Origin: Syntrophomonadaceae bacterium
GTDB taxonomy: Bacteria > Bacillota_D > Dethiobacteria > DTU022
Reading direction: 5' to 3'
Length of the DNA: 13,226 nt
Assembly (NCBI GenBank): GCA_003562605.1
Contig: PWUG01000062.1
Span: 1 to 13,226 of the forward strand
Of this stretch, positions 6,464 through 13,226 are shown in pieces; position 1 is the stretch's first letter; each line of letters begins with the position of its first letter. A program made the position numbers and the translations under genes. The notes under the pieces are model-generated. The model saw only the letters and a list, made by a program, of their open reading frames with translations, was not told the origin of the DNA and searched no databases.

Positions 6464-7750
6464 TCATTCAATAATAACATCCGGATCTTGAATAATCGGT
6501 ACTGTATATTGCTTTAACTTTTCTGCCAGCTCAGGATCAACAACTACAGTAATTTCGAGATGGTCTTGATTCGATTTAACGTCCTGCACATCACCCTTTT
6601 TCTGTAATTCAGCATAAAGCTTTCCTTCGCTGTAGGGCAAATAAAGTTTAAGCTGACGTCGCTGCTTTCTAATAAAAGCGGCGACGCTTTCTTTTAATCC
6701 CGTTAAACCTTCCTGTCGCAAGGCTGATACGTATAGAGCTCCCGGAAATTCACGTGCCAGGTATAATTTCTCTGATTCCACATCAATTAAATCAGTTTTG
6801 TTGAATACCATCAGTTCACGCTGGTAATACTCTGAATCGATCCTGGCCAGGTGCTCGCGGACTACTTTAACCTGGTTTAAGTAATCCGGGTGACTGATAT
6901 CGACAACATGGAGCAGGACATCGGCGGATGCTATTTCTTCAAGGGTAGCCTGGAAGGCTGTAAATAGCTGCTGCGGCAGTTTTTCGATAAAGCCAACAGT
7001 GTCGCTGAATAAAACCTCCGTGCCGCCATCGATAATTCCACGTCTTACCATGGGATCGAGAGTGGCAAACAGTTTGTCTTCCGTATAAAGGTTGGAATCG
7101 GTCAGAGTATTGAGCAGGGTAGATTTTCCGGCATTCGTATAGCCTACCAGGCTGATTACATTAAAGCGGTTACGCTTGCGTCGCTGCCGGTGCAGGGCGC
7201 GGTGTTTCCTCAAGGCAATGATCTCCTTCTTAAGTTCACTTATCCTGCGTCTTATCACCCTCCTGTCAACTTCAAGCTGGGTTTCACCGGGGCCTCTCGT
7301 TCCGATACCGCCTCCTAAACGGGAGAGTTGATTGCCAAGCCCGATTAGCCGGGGAAGCATGTAATGCAGCTGAGCCAGTTCTACCTGAAGTTTACCATCC
7401 CTTGAAAGGGCACGGCGGGCGAATATATCGAGGATTAAGGCAGTGCGATCAATAACTTTCACTTCTAATTTGCGGTCAAGATTGCGGATTTGTGAAGGAG
7501 AGAGCTCATCATTAAAGATAACCATGTCGGCCTCGCGCAGCTCGCTAAAGGCGGCAAGATCTTCAGCTTTTCCTTTACCGATGTAGTAAGCCCTGTCCGG
7601 GGTATCCCTTTTCTGGATTACCTGATCGAGTACGGTAGCTCCCGCGGTATCGGCCAGCAGTGCAAGTTCTTCCATTGAACGCTCTATATCTTCGCTCTTT
7701 TTGCCGGTATTGAGTCCGACCAGGATAGCTTTCTCCTTGGTTTTTTGCAA
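6464..7750 (-). CDS. hflX: Ribosome-associated GTPase HflX
   Basis: HflX binds the large ribosomal subunit and is known to split stalled ribosomes under stress. The N-terminal HflX domain (about 1-195) holds the family signature GIGTRGPGETQLE (148-160) and a long basic coiled-coil helix (about 163-195). The G domain shows G1 GYTNAGKST (203-211), switch I threonine T230 (in TLDP), G3 DTVGF (250-254), G4 NKTD (317-320) and G5 SAL (342-344), followed by a short C-terminal domain. All nucleotide-binding motifs are intact and 428 residues is normal. The start is TTG, with GAGGG 6 bases upstream. It is the last gene of the mutS-mutL-miaA-hfq-hflX series, 88 bases after hfq, and that gap holds a strong hairpin that may set its level relative to hfq. 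Confidence 0.95.
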   Translation of the reverse strand: MQKTKEKAILVGLNTGKKSEDIERSMEELALLADTAGATVLDQVIQKRDTPDRAYYIGKGKAEDLAAFSELREADMVIFNDELSPSQIRNLDRKLEVKVIDRTALILDIFARRALSRDGKLQVELAQLHYMLPRLIGLGNQLSRLGGGIGTRGPGETQLEVDRRVIRRRISELKKEIIALRKHRALHRQRRKRNRFNVISLVGYTNAGKSTLLNTLTDSNLYTEDKLFATLDPMVRRGIIDGGTEVLFSDTVGFIEKLPQQLFTAFQATLEEIASADVLLHVVDISHPDYLNQVKVVREHLARIDSEYYQRELMVFNKTDLIDVESEKLYLAREFPGALYVSALRQEGLTGLKESVAAFIRKQRRQLKLYLPYSEGKLYAELQKKGDVQDVKSNQDHLEITVVVDPELAEKLKQYTVPIIQDPDVIIE

Positions 7751-7780
7751 TAGTATCCCTCTTCTGAAATATAGTTATTA

Positions 7781-7819
7781 CCGAAAAGAAGACACTTAAA
7801 CTGAGTGTCTTCTTTTCGG
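7781..7819 (-). repeat. Perfect 16-bp hairpin between hfq and hflX
   Basis: CCGAAAAGAAGACACT (7781-7796) and AGTGTCTTCTTTTCGG (7804-7819) are exact reverse complements around a 7-base loop. On the coding (minus) strand the hairpin begins about 20 bases after the hfq stop and ends about 30 bases before the hflX start. TAATAACTAT follows rather than a T-run, so it is not a classic intrinsic terminator. It may be a partial terminator, an mRNA 3'-end stabiliser or a processing site. Confidence 0.8.
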
Positions 7820-7838
7820 CCATTATTTATCGGTGATT

Positions 7839-8126
7839 CTATTCTGGTTCCGTTTCAGTTACTATTTCGGTTTCGGAAGTTTCATCACCCGCAGGCTCCC
7901 CTTCTATTGATCTCAGGTTAATGTTACGTACCGGAATGATTGTTGAGACGGCATGTTTGTAAACAAGCTGCTGCTTGCCTTCTACTTCAAGAAGCAAGGT
8001 AAAATTATCGAAACTGCGAACAACTCCTTTAATCTGGTACCCGTTAACCAAAAAGACCGTGGTCAACATATTTTCTTTGCGAGCCTGGTTAAGAAAAGTG
8101 TCCTGTAAATTGATCGTGCCTTTCAT
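7839..8126 (-). CDS. hfq: RNA chaperone Hfq
   Basis: Hfq forms an Sm-like hexameric ring that binds U-rich and A-rich RNA. The Sm1 part is seen in [13 protein letters not shown]...[13 protein letters not shown] and [10 protein letters not shown], and Sm2 in [12 protein letters not shown] with the family's Y-K-H motif. From the chosen ATG the protein is 95 residues: an Sm core of about 70 and a short acidic, Thr/Glu-rich tail. An upstream in-frame ATG (8144) would add six residues, but it lacks a ribosome site, whereas AAGGGAG lies 8 bases before the ATG at 8126 and the resulting MKGTINLQD start fits Hfq alignments. It lies 50 bases after miaA, the classical neighbour of hfq in many bacteria. 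Confidence 0.95.
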   Translation of the reverse strand: MKGTINLQDTFLNQARKENMLTTVFLVNGYQIKGVVRSFDNFTLLLEVEGKQQLVYKHAVSTIIPVRNINLRSIEGEPAGDETSETEIVTETEPE

Positions 8127-8134
8127 ATATCTGG

Positions 8135-8141
8135 CTCCCTT
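8135..8141 (-). promoter_or_regulatory. Ribosome binding site that decides the hfq start
   Basis: AAGGGAG on the minus strand is spaced 8 bases from the ATG at 8126. It lies inside the six-codon extension offered by the ATG at 8144, which has no comparable site upstream. Confidence 0.75.
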
Positions 8142-8176
8142 CATTTCTGTTACTTATAGGAGTTACTATTCGACCG

Positions 8177-9136
8177 TTAACGCAGCATATCCTTCACTTC
8201 GCTGCAAATATTTTCTGCTATCCTGTTAAAGGAAGAATGGTCGATTATATCGAACCACTGAATACTCTCTTCACGGCGGAACCAGGTTAGTTGGCGTTTG
8301 GCCAGATTTCTGGTTTGTTTCTTAATTTCAGCCAAAGTATTTTCCCAGTTCATTCCCCCTTTGATATGTGCCAGAAGCTGGCTGTAACCGAGTATTTGCA
8401 TTCCCGGATCATCTTGATCATATCCTTGTTCATTCAGGCTGCGCACTTCCTCTAGAAAGCCCTGGGCGATCATAAAGTCGACCCTTTTTTCTATTTTGGT
8501 GTAAAGGGCCTCCCGATTCATATTCAATCCAAAAAACAATTTTTTAAAAGGGGATTCCTGAAGTCCAGTCCGGAAAGCCTGTTCAGAAATCAGTTTGCCT
8601 TCCAATGTATATACTTCAAGAGCCCTGATAATCCTCCTGCGGTCGTTTGGGTGGATTTTGGCAGCCGCCAGAGGGTCAATAGACTGAAGCCTGGTATAAA
8701 GCTTATTTAAGCCTTCTGTGAGGGTCTCCTGTTCAAGGGCGGCCCTCAAATCGCTGTCTGCTCCTTTTTTACCAAAAGCAAAACGATCTGTAACCGCCTT
8801 GATATAAAGCCCGGTGCCGCCTACAATAAATGGCAGTTTCCCTTCCAGCCTTACTTTTTCAATGGTTTCATAAGCATCTTTCTGGTAGTCGGCTGCACTA
8901 TAGCCTTGATCAGGTTCAACCAGGTCAATAAGATGATGCTTTACAAGCTTCTGTTCTTCAGGTGAAGGCTTCGCGGTTCCAATATCAAGCTGTTTATAGA
9001 CCTGGGCAGAATCGGCGCTGATAATATCGGTTTGCAAATTTACCGCTATTTTTAGTGCCAGTGCCGATTTTCCGACTGCAGTAGGGCCAACCAGGACAAG
9101 CAGCGGTATTTTCCCATTTATCTGATCCGCTGTCAC
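8177..9136 (-). CDS. miaA: tRNA dimethylallyltransferase MiaA
   Basis: MiaA transfers the dimethylallyl group of DMAPP to N6 of A37 in tRNAs that read codons starting with U. The 319 residues contain the P-loop GPTAVGKS (17-24), SADSAQVY (40-47, with the catalytic Asp of the family), the tRNA-recognition stretch DIGTAKP, HHLIDLVEP, and GGTGLYI (106-112). The C-terminal KRQLTWFRR motif that contacts the anticodon loop is also present. The start is GTG, with GGGGAG 9 bases upstream lying inside the end of mutL; only 5 bases separate it from the mutL stop, so translation is likely coupled. Its place between mutL and hfq is a widely conserved order. Confidence 0.95.
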   Translation of the reverse strand: MTADQINGKIPLLVLVGPTAVGKSALALKIAVNLQTDIISADSAQVYKQLDIGTAKPSPEEQKLVKHHLIDLVEPDQGYSAADYQKDAYETIEKVRLEGKLPFIVGGTGLYIKAVTDRFAFGKKGADSDLRAALEQETLTEGLNKLYTRLQSIDPLAAAKIHPNDRRRIIRALEVYTLEGKLISEQAFRTGLQESPFKKLFFGLNMNREALYTKIEKRVDFMIAQGFLEEVRSLNEQGYDQDDPGMQILGYSQLLAHIKGGMNWENTLAEIKKQTRNLAKRQLTWFRREESIQWFDIIDHSSFNRIAENICSEVKDMLR

Positions 9137-9141
9137 TACCT

Positions 9142-10908
9142 TTAACTCCCCTTGCGATGAAAGCTTTTATCCAACTGGAACCTGTCGAAGCTGATTACCG
9201 TAGGTCTGCCGTGTGGACAGTACTGAGCGCGGGGTGTTTTCTCCCACTCACTCAGCAATACTTCCATTTCAGCTCTCGTCAATGGCTGCTTTGCCTTAAT
9301 TGACCGGTGGCAGGCGATAGTTTTCAGAATTGTTTCCCTGTATTCGCTTTCAGATCTGTAATCAGCTGTTATAAGCTCCTCCAATAGATCGTAAAGCTCT
9401 GAGCTGCTTACGTTTTCACTAAGCGTGAACGGAACAGACCGGACAACATAGCTGTCTTCACCAAGCGGTTCAAGGTCAAAGCCAAGATTATTAATGACAG
9501 GGAGTACTTTAGGTATCTTATTTCGCCATATAGAGGGAAAATTCAGAGTTACCGGCATGATCAGCTGAGATCTTTCTCCCCGCCCGGACTCACGATCCAT
9601 ATTTTGCAGTCGATGATAATTAATTCTTTCATGGGCAGCGTGCTGGTCTATAAGCAGTAGGTTTTCACCTTTCTGGGCGACAAGATAGCTCTGTAAATAT
9701 TGACCGATTAACCGGCAGGTTTCAGAAGGAGGTTCATTTTCTGAATCGAATTCGGTTTCTTTTGCCTGCAGGTGATTTATTTTGCTTTCCCCGTATTGCA
9801 TGGGCACCGGTTTAAAGTCTGCAGGTTGATCAAATAAGCGGCTTCTCCTCCAGGATTCAGGTTTTTGGGTATAATAATCACTTATCAAATCCTTTTCCGG
9901 CCAATCGGGAAGCTTACGGGTATCCTGCAGAGCAAGCTTGACAGATCGGTAGATCAGTTTTTTTACAGTTTCCGGCTCCTGAAACCGTATCTCAACCTTA
10001 GCCGGATGAACATTGACATCAATTAATTCCGGAGATATATCCAGGTATAGGATGGCAAGAGGATGACGCTGCTTCGTTAAAAGATCGCCGTATGCTCTTT
10101 CCAGGGCGTTAACCATCATTGGATTTTTGATTAAGCGCCCGTTTACAACAAGGGTAATCCAGCGGCGGGATGATTTGGTCAGGTATGGCGCTGAAGTGTA
10201 TCCGGTTAAACTACAACCTGAATCACTGTCCCTGCGGTCTATTTGGATCATTGCTTCAGCAGTGTCGTTGCCATAAAGGGAACCGATAACATGCAGCAAA
10301 ACGCCGTCTCCCGATGAACTGAATAGGTTTCTTTTTGCGCTTTTCAGGTTGAAAGCTGTTCCGGGGCGGGCTAAAGCCATTTCCGACAGAAGGGTGCTGA
10401 TTCTCGTCGATTCAACAGAACCTGCCCGCAGAAACTTTAAGCGCCCGGGTGTATTGTAAAACAAGTCGGTTACTTCAACCCGTGTCCCGGGTGGCGCACC
10501 TGCTTCCTCCTGCGCTATGATATCTCCTCCTGATAGGGTTATTTGAGCCCCGGCTAGTTCACCTTCCGCTCTGGTAGTCATTCTAACCCTGGCGACGGCA
10601 GCAATGCTGGGTAGGGCCTCACCACGAAACCCGAGGCTGGAGAGTTTATTTAAGTCATCCAACACAACCAGTTTGCTGGTAGCAAAACGTTTGAATGCCA
10701 ATGGAAGGTCCCTTGAGTTTATGCCGCTGCCGTTATCAGTAACAGCGATGAAGCTCTTGCCGCCATTTTCAATTTCAACCTCGATTTTCGTGGCGCCGGC
10801 ATCTAAAGCATTTTCGACTAGTTCTTTGACTACCGACGCCGGGTTTTCTATAACTTCTCCGGCAGCGATTTGTTCGGCAGTTTTTTTATCAAGCTTCCTG
10901 ATTTCCAT
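9142..10908 (-). CDS. mutL: DNA mismatch repair protein MutL
   Basis: MutL is the ATP-driven link between mismatch-bound MutS and strand removal. The N-terminal GHKL ATPase shows E29 and N33 (in KELVENALDAG), DNGSGI and GFRGEALPSIA, followed by the transducer domain. After a linker (about 335-395) the C-terminal domain carries an endonuclease motif, D421-Q-H-A-A-H-E427, plus ACH (532-534) and CPHGRP (564-569), the zinc-site signature of nicking MutL proteins that work without MutH. The last Glu of the usual DQHA-X2-E-X4-E motif is His here (H432). The 588 residues are within the family range. The ATG is the only possible start in its frame after the upstream stop; GAGG is 14 bases away, and the mutS stop is 9 bases away, so initiation may depend on coupling to mutS. 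Confidence 0.96.
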   Translation of the reverse strand: MEIRKLDKKTAEQIAAGEVIENPASVVKELVENALDAGATKIEVEIENGGKSFIAVTDNGSGINSRDLPLAFKRFATSKLVVLDDLNKLSSLGFRGEALPSIAAVARVRMTTRAEGELAGAQITLSGGDIIAQEEAGAPPGTRVEVTDLFYNTPGRLKFLRAGSVESTRISTLLSEMALARPGTAFNLKSAKRNLFSSSGDGVLLHVIGSLYGNDTAEAMIQIDRRDSDSGCSLTGYTSAPYLTKSSRRWITLVVNGRLIKNPMMVNALERAYGDLLTKQRHPLAILYLDISPELIDVNVHPAKVEIRFQEPETVKKLIYRSVKLALQDTRKLPDWPEKDLISDYYTQKPESWRRSRLFDQPADFKPVPMQYGESKINHLQAKETEFDSENEPPSETCRLIGQYLQSYLVAQKGENLLLIDQHAAHERINYHRLQNMDRESGRGERSQLIMPVTLNFPSIWRNKIPKVLPVINNLGFDLEPLGEDSYVVRSVPFTLSENVSSSELYDLLEELITADYRSESEYRETILKTIACHRSIKAKQPLTRAEMEVLLSEWEKTPRAQYCPHGRPTVISFDRFQLDKSFHRKGS

Positions 10909-10917
10909 TTTATGATA

Positions 10918-13226
10918 TCAAACCTCTTCTTCAGGATTTTCTTCTAAACGCATTAGCTGTTTTTGGAGCTCAAAAAGATGCTGCATCGCATCAAGCGGAG
11001 TGATACGGTTTAAGTCCAGCTCTTTTAACTGCTCTATAACTTCCAGTTCGATCCGGTGATCTGAAGCAAGCCCGGTAACCATTGGAAGCAGGCTTAACTG
11101 TTGTTCTGCCGCACTTGATGCTGCAAGTTCAAGTTCAGTCAGTATTGTTTCAGCCCTGACCAGAACTTCGAGAGGCACTCCTGCCAGGCGGGCAACATTT
11201 ATACCGTAGCTTTTATCAGCGCGGCCAGGTATGATCTGCCGTAAAAAGATGACCTGCTTTCCCTTTTCCTTGACGGCCATGGTATAATTCTTGATTCCGG
11301 TCAGTTCTCCTTCCAGGTTGGTTAGTTCATGGTAATGAGTTGAAAACAGTGTTTTTGCCTTTATTTTGCGGCTGATATATTCGAGAACACTACGGGCAAT
11401 GCTCATGCCGTCGTAGGTGCTGGTTCCCCTCCCAATTTCGTCTAGGATAATGAGGCTGTCCGGAGTCGCCTCTTTAAGGATTGCAGCGGTTTCCTGCATT
11501 TCCACCATGAAAGTGCTGTGTCCCCTGCTTAGATCATCGCTGGCTCCGACCCGGGCGAATAAGCGGTCGAAAACCGGTAGTTCGGCTTTTTGTGCGGGCA
11601 CAAAACCACCCATTTGGGCCATAACGGCTGCCAGGGCAGCGCTGCGGATGTAGGTGCTCTTACCGGCCATATTGGGGCCGGTGATTACAAGCAGGAAATG
11701 ATTATTGTCCATGAGAATATCATTGGGGACAAATCGTTCAAAAGCAAGTTGCTCAACTACCGGATGGCGTGCCTGTTTGATCATCAGCTTATTATTTCCA
11801 CTGAAATGCGGCCGGCAGTAATCGTTTTTTTCAGCTGCCTCGGCCAGACCCTGGATGCAGTCAATACAGGCCAGCTCAAAAGCCGCAGATAACAAACTAC
11901 CAGTATAAGCGCTTACAGCACTGCGCAGTTCTTCAAACAGGCTGAATTCCAAATTGGCCAGTTTAGTACGTGCACCTGTAATTTGTTCTTCCATATGTTG
12001 AAGTTCTTCGGTAGTAAAGCGCTCGGCATTGACGAGGGTCTGTTTGCGATGGTACTCAGGCGGAACAAGTCCGAGATTGGTCCGGGTCACCTCGATATAG
12101 TAACCGAAATTGCGATTATAGCCGATACGCATTGATTTTATGCCGGTACGCAACCGTTCATTTTTTTCGAAGTCGAGCAGCATGCTGTTCCCTTCACGGG
12201 ATATCTTTTTAAGATTGTCGACCTGATCATTATAACCTTCCTTAAAAAGGCCCCCCTCTTTCAGGGAAAGTGGTGGATCATCAACCAGGGCATCTTCAAT
12301 CAAATTTTTCAGGTCATCAAAAGCTGGCAACCTGCTGTTGATTCCCCTTAGCAAACTGGGTTCAAGAACAGCCAGTAATTTTTTTATCGGATCAAATTGG
12401 TGCAAGGTTGTTTTAAGCGCTATCAGGTCACGGGCATTGACACGTTGATAAGAAAGCCTGCTGCAAAACCGTTCCAGGTCAAAAATATCCTGCAGCTTTC
12501 TCTGCAGGTCCCTTCTTTGCAGCGGTTTGTGAAGAAATTCTTCAACAGCATCCAGCCTCTCTTCTATCTTGTGTTTATCCAAAAGAGGTTGTTCTATCCA
12601 GCGCCTGAGCAGCCTTCTGCCCATACCGGTCATGCAGCGATCGAGCAGGCCTAAAAGGCTGCCCTGTTTGCTGTTTTCACGCAAAGATTGGGTTAACTCG
12701 AGGTTTCGGCTGGTGATACTGTCGATAAACATGCTTCTATTACTAAAATATAGCTCCAACTTGTGAAAATGTTTCCCGTCCAAAGGCAGTTGCTGGAGAA
12801 GTTGTAAATAAGTTAAGGCAGCTGCTGCGGAAGCAGCGGCCAGGGGATAGCTATCCAGATTCAATGCTTCCCAGGTATCATTGTCCCACTGTCCGGTAAT
12901 CATGTTTTTTGTCTCTTTAAGGTCCGGAATACCGGGCAGTAAATCAATCAGCCCGCTGTTATTAACTTCAACCTCTTTTCTGCACAATTGTTCTATGTCA
13001 TGTGAACTGCACAGAATCTCAGAAGGCTGCATTCTGCGCAGTTCATCAGCGATAACTTCCCATGCAGATTCGTCATTATGCTCGGTTATTTGGAAATCGC
13101 CGGTTGAAACATCGACTGCAGCCAGGCCATAATGGCTATTGTGCCGGTTGATAACGACAGCAAGGTAATTGTTACGGCTTTCTTCGAGCATTTCCGGATC
13201 GGTAATTGTCCCGGGTGTTAGTATCC
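10918..13226 (-). CDS. mutS: DNA mismatch repair protein MutS, 5' end outside the window
   Basis: MutS recognises mispaired bases and, with ATP, recruits MutL. The frame stays open to the right edge: codons beyond the internal ATG at 13191 encode the conserved ILTPGTITDPE stretch, so that ATG is not the start and roughly the first 100 residues (the mismatch-binding domain with its Phe-X-Glu motif) lie outside. About 768 residues are visible: connector, lever and clamp domains, then the ATPase with Walker A GPNMAGKST (11652-11679), DEIGRGTSTYDG (about 11407-11443) and the FSTHYHEL motif. Near the C-terminus QLSLLP (11083-11100) resembles the beta-clamp binding motif of MutS proteins, followed by the conserved TPLDAMQHLFEL dimerisation segment. 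It is the first visible gene of the operon and ends 9 bases before mutL. Confidence 0.96.
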   Translation of the reverse strand, partial: ILTPGTITDPEMLEESRNNYLAVVINRHNSHYGLAAVDVSTGDFQITEHNDESAWEVIADELRRMQPSEILCSSHDIEQLCRKEVEVNNSGLIDLLPGIPDLKETKNMITGQWDNDTWEALNLDSYPLAAASAAAALTYLQLLQQLPLDGKHFHKLELYFSNRSMFIDSITSRNLELTQSLRENSKQGSLLGLLDRCMTGMGRRLLRRWIEQPLLDKHKIEERLDAVEEFLHKPLQRRDLQRKLQDIFDLERFCSRLSYQRVNARDLIALKTTLHQFDPIKKLLAVLEPSLLRGINSRLPAFDDLKNLIEDALVDDPPLSLKEGGLFKEGYNDQVDNLKKISREGNSMLLDFEKNERLRTGIKSMRIGYNRNFGYYIEVTRTNLGLVPPEYHRKQTLVNAERFTTEELQHMEEQITGARTKLANLEFSLFEELRSAVSAYTGSLLSAAFELACIDCIQGLAEAAEKNDYCRPHFSGNNKLMIKQARHPVVEQLAFERFVPNDILMDNNHFLLVITGPNMAGKSTYIRSAALAAVMAQMGGFVPAQKAELPVFDRLFARVGASDDLSRGHSTFMVEMQETAAILKEATPDSLIILDEIGRGTSTYDGMSIARSVLEYISRKIKAKTLFSTHYHELTNLEGELTGIKNYTMAVKEKGKQVIFLRQIIPGRADKSYGINVARLAGVPLEVLVRAETILTELELAASSAAEQQLSLLPMVTGLASDHRIELEVIEQLKELDLNRITPLDAMQHLFELQKQLMRLEENPEEEV

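Noticed and set aside
7575..7823. 82-codon minus-strand ORF overlapping the 5' part of hflX and the hairpin
   Set aside because: It lies in another frame of hflX, has no recognisable domain and no good ribosome site.
13189..13191. ATG at 13191 as the mutS start
   Set aside because: Conserved MutS sequence (TPGT, TDPE) continues in frame upstream to the edge, so the gene is cut by the window rather than starting here.
1..13226. CRISPR array, insertion sequence, tRNA or rRNA genes
   Set aside because: No regularly spaced direct repeats, transposase frame with terminal repeats, tRNA cloverleaf or rRNA sequence was recognised by eye; the only recombinase lacks flanking repeats that I can see.

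Overview
The window looks like a chromosomal segment of a Firmicute, probably a Clostridia-like anaerobe of moderate GC content; this is an inference from gene order and regulation, not a proven placement. Supporting signs are a mutS-mutL-miaA-hfq-hflX cluster facing lexA, a LexA whose autocleavage residues sit at nearly the same positions as in Bacillus, a T-box leader in front of leuA, strong GGAGG-type ribosome sites with frequent TTG and GTG starts, and a Gram-positive style lipoprotein signal.

Region 1 (1-2340, minus strand) holds two exported proteins in one likely operon. A lipoprotein with a BPL_N / class I amidotransferase-like fold and an apparently intact Cys-His-Glu triad is followed by a CapA-family (poly-gamma-glutamate capsule-like) metallophosphatase-fold protein that runs off the left edge. 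Region 2 (2341-3750, minus) holds a tyrosine recombinase that lacks the usual N-terminal core-binding domain and carries a 16-residue tandem repeat plus a C-terminal zinc ribbon, with its own promoter.

Region 3 (3643-4195) is the 553-base gene-poor stretch. It holds divergent promoters, an 11-bp tandem repeat just upstream of the leuA -35 box, and a complete T-box riboswitch with a CUC (Leu) specifier, T-box sequence and terminator. It controls leuA (2-isopropylmalate synthase, first committed step of leucine synthesis). Next comes lexA, whose extended -10 promoter overlaps an 18-bp palindrome that resembles the Gram-positive SOS box.

Region 4 (6464-13226, minus) is the conserved genome-maintenance and RNA cluster in transcription order mutS (5' end outside the window), mutL, miaA, hfq, hflX, tightly spaced except for a perfect 16-bp hairpin between hfq and hflX. 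It converges on lexA with only 11 bases between stop codons. MutS/MutL perform mismatch repair, MiaA modifies tRNA A37, Hfq binds RNA, HflX is a ribosome-associated GTPase, and LexA represses the SOS regulon.

Most of the window is ordinary core genome. The points that deserve a second look are the recombinase architecture, the phased repeats between the divergent promoters, the lexA palindrome, the hfq-hflX hairpin, the changed last residue of the MutL endonuclease motif, and the amidotransferase-like lipoprotein/CapA pair.
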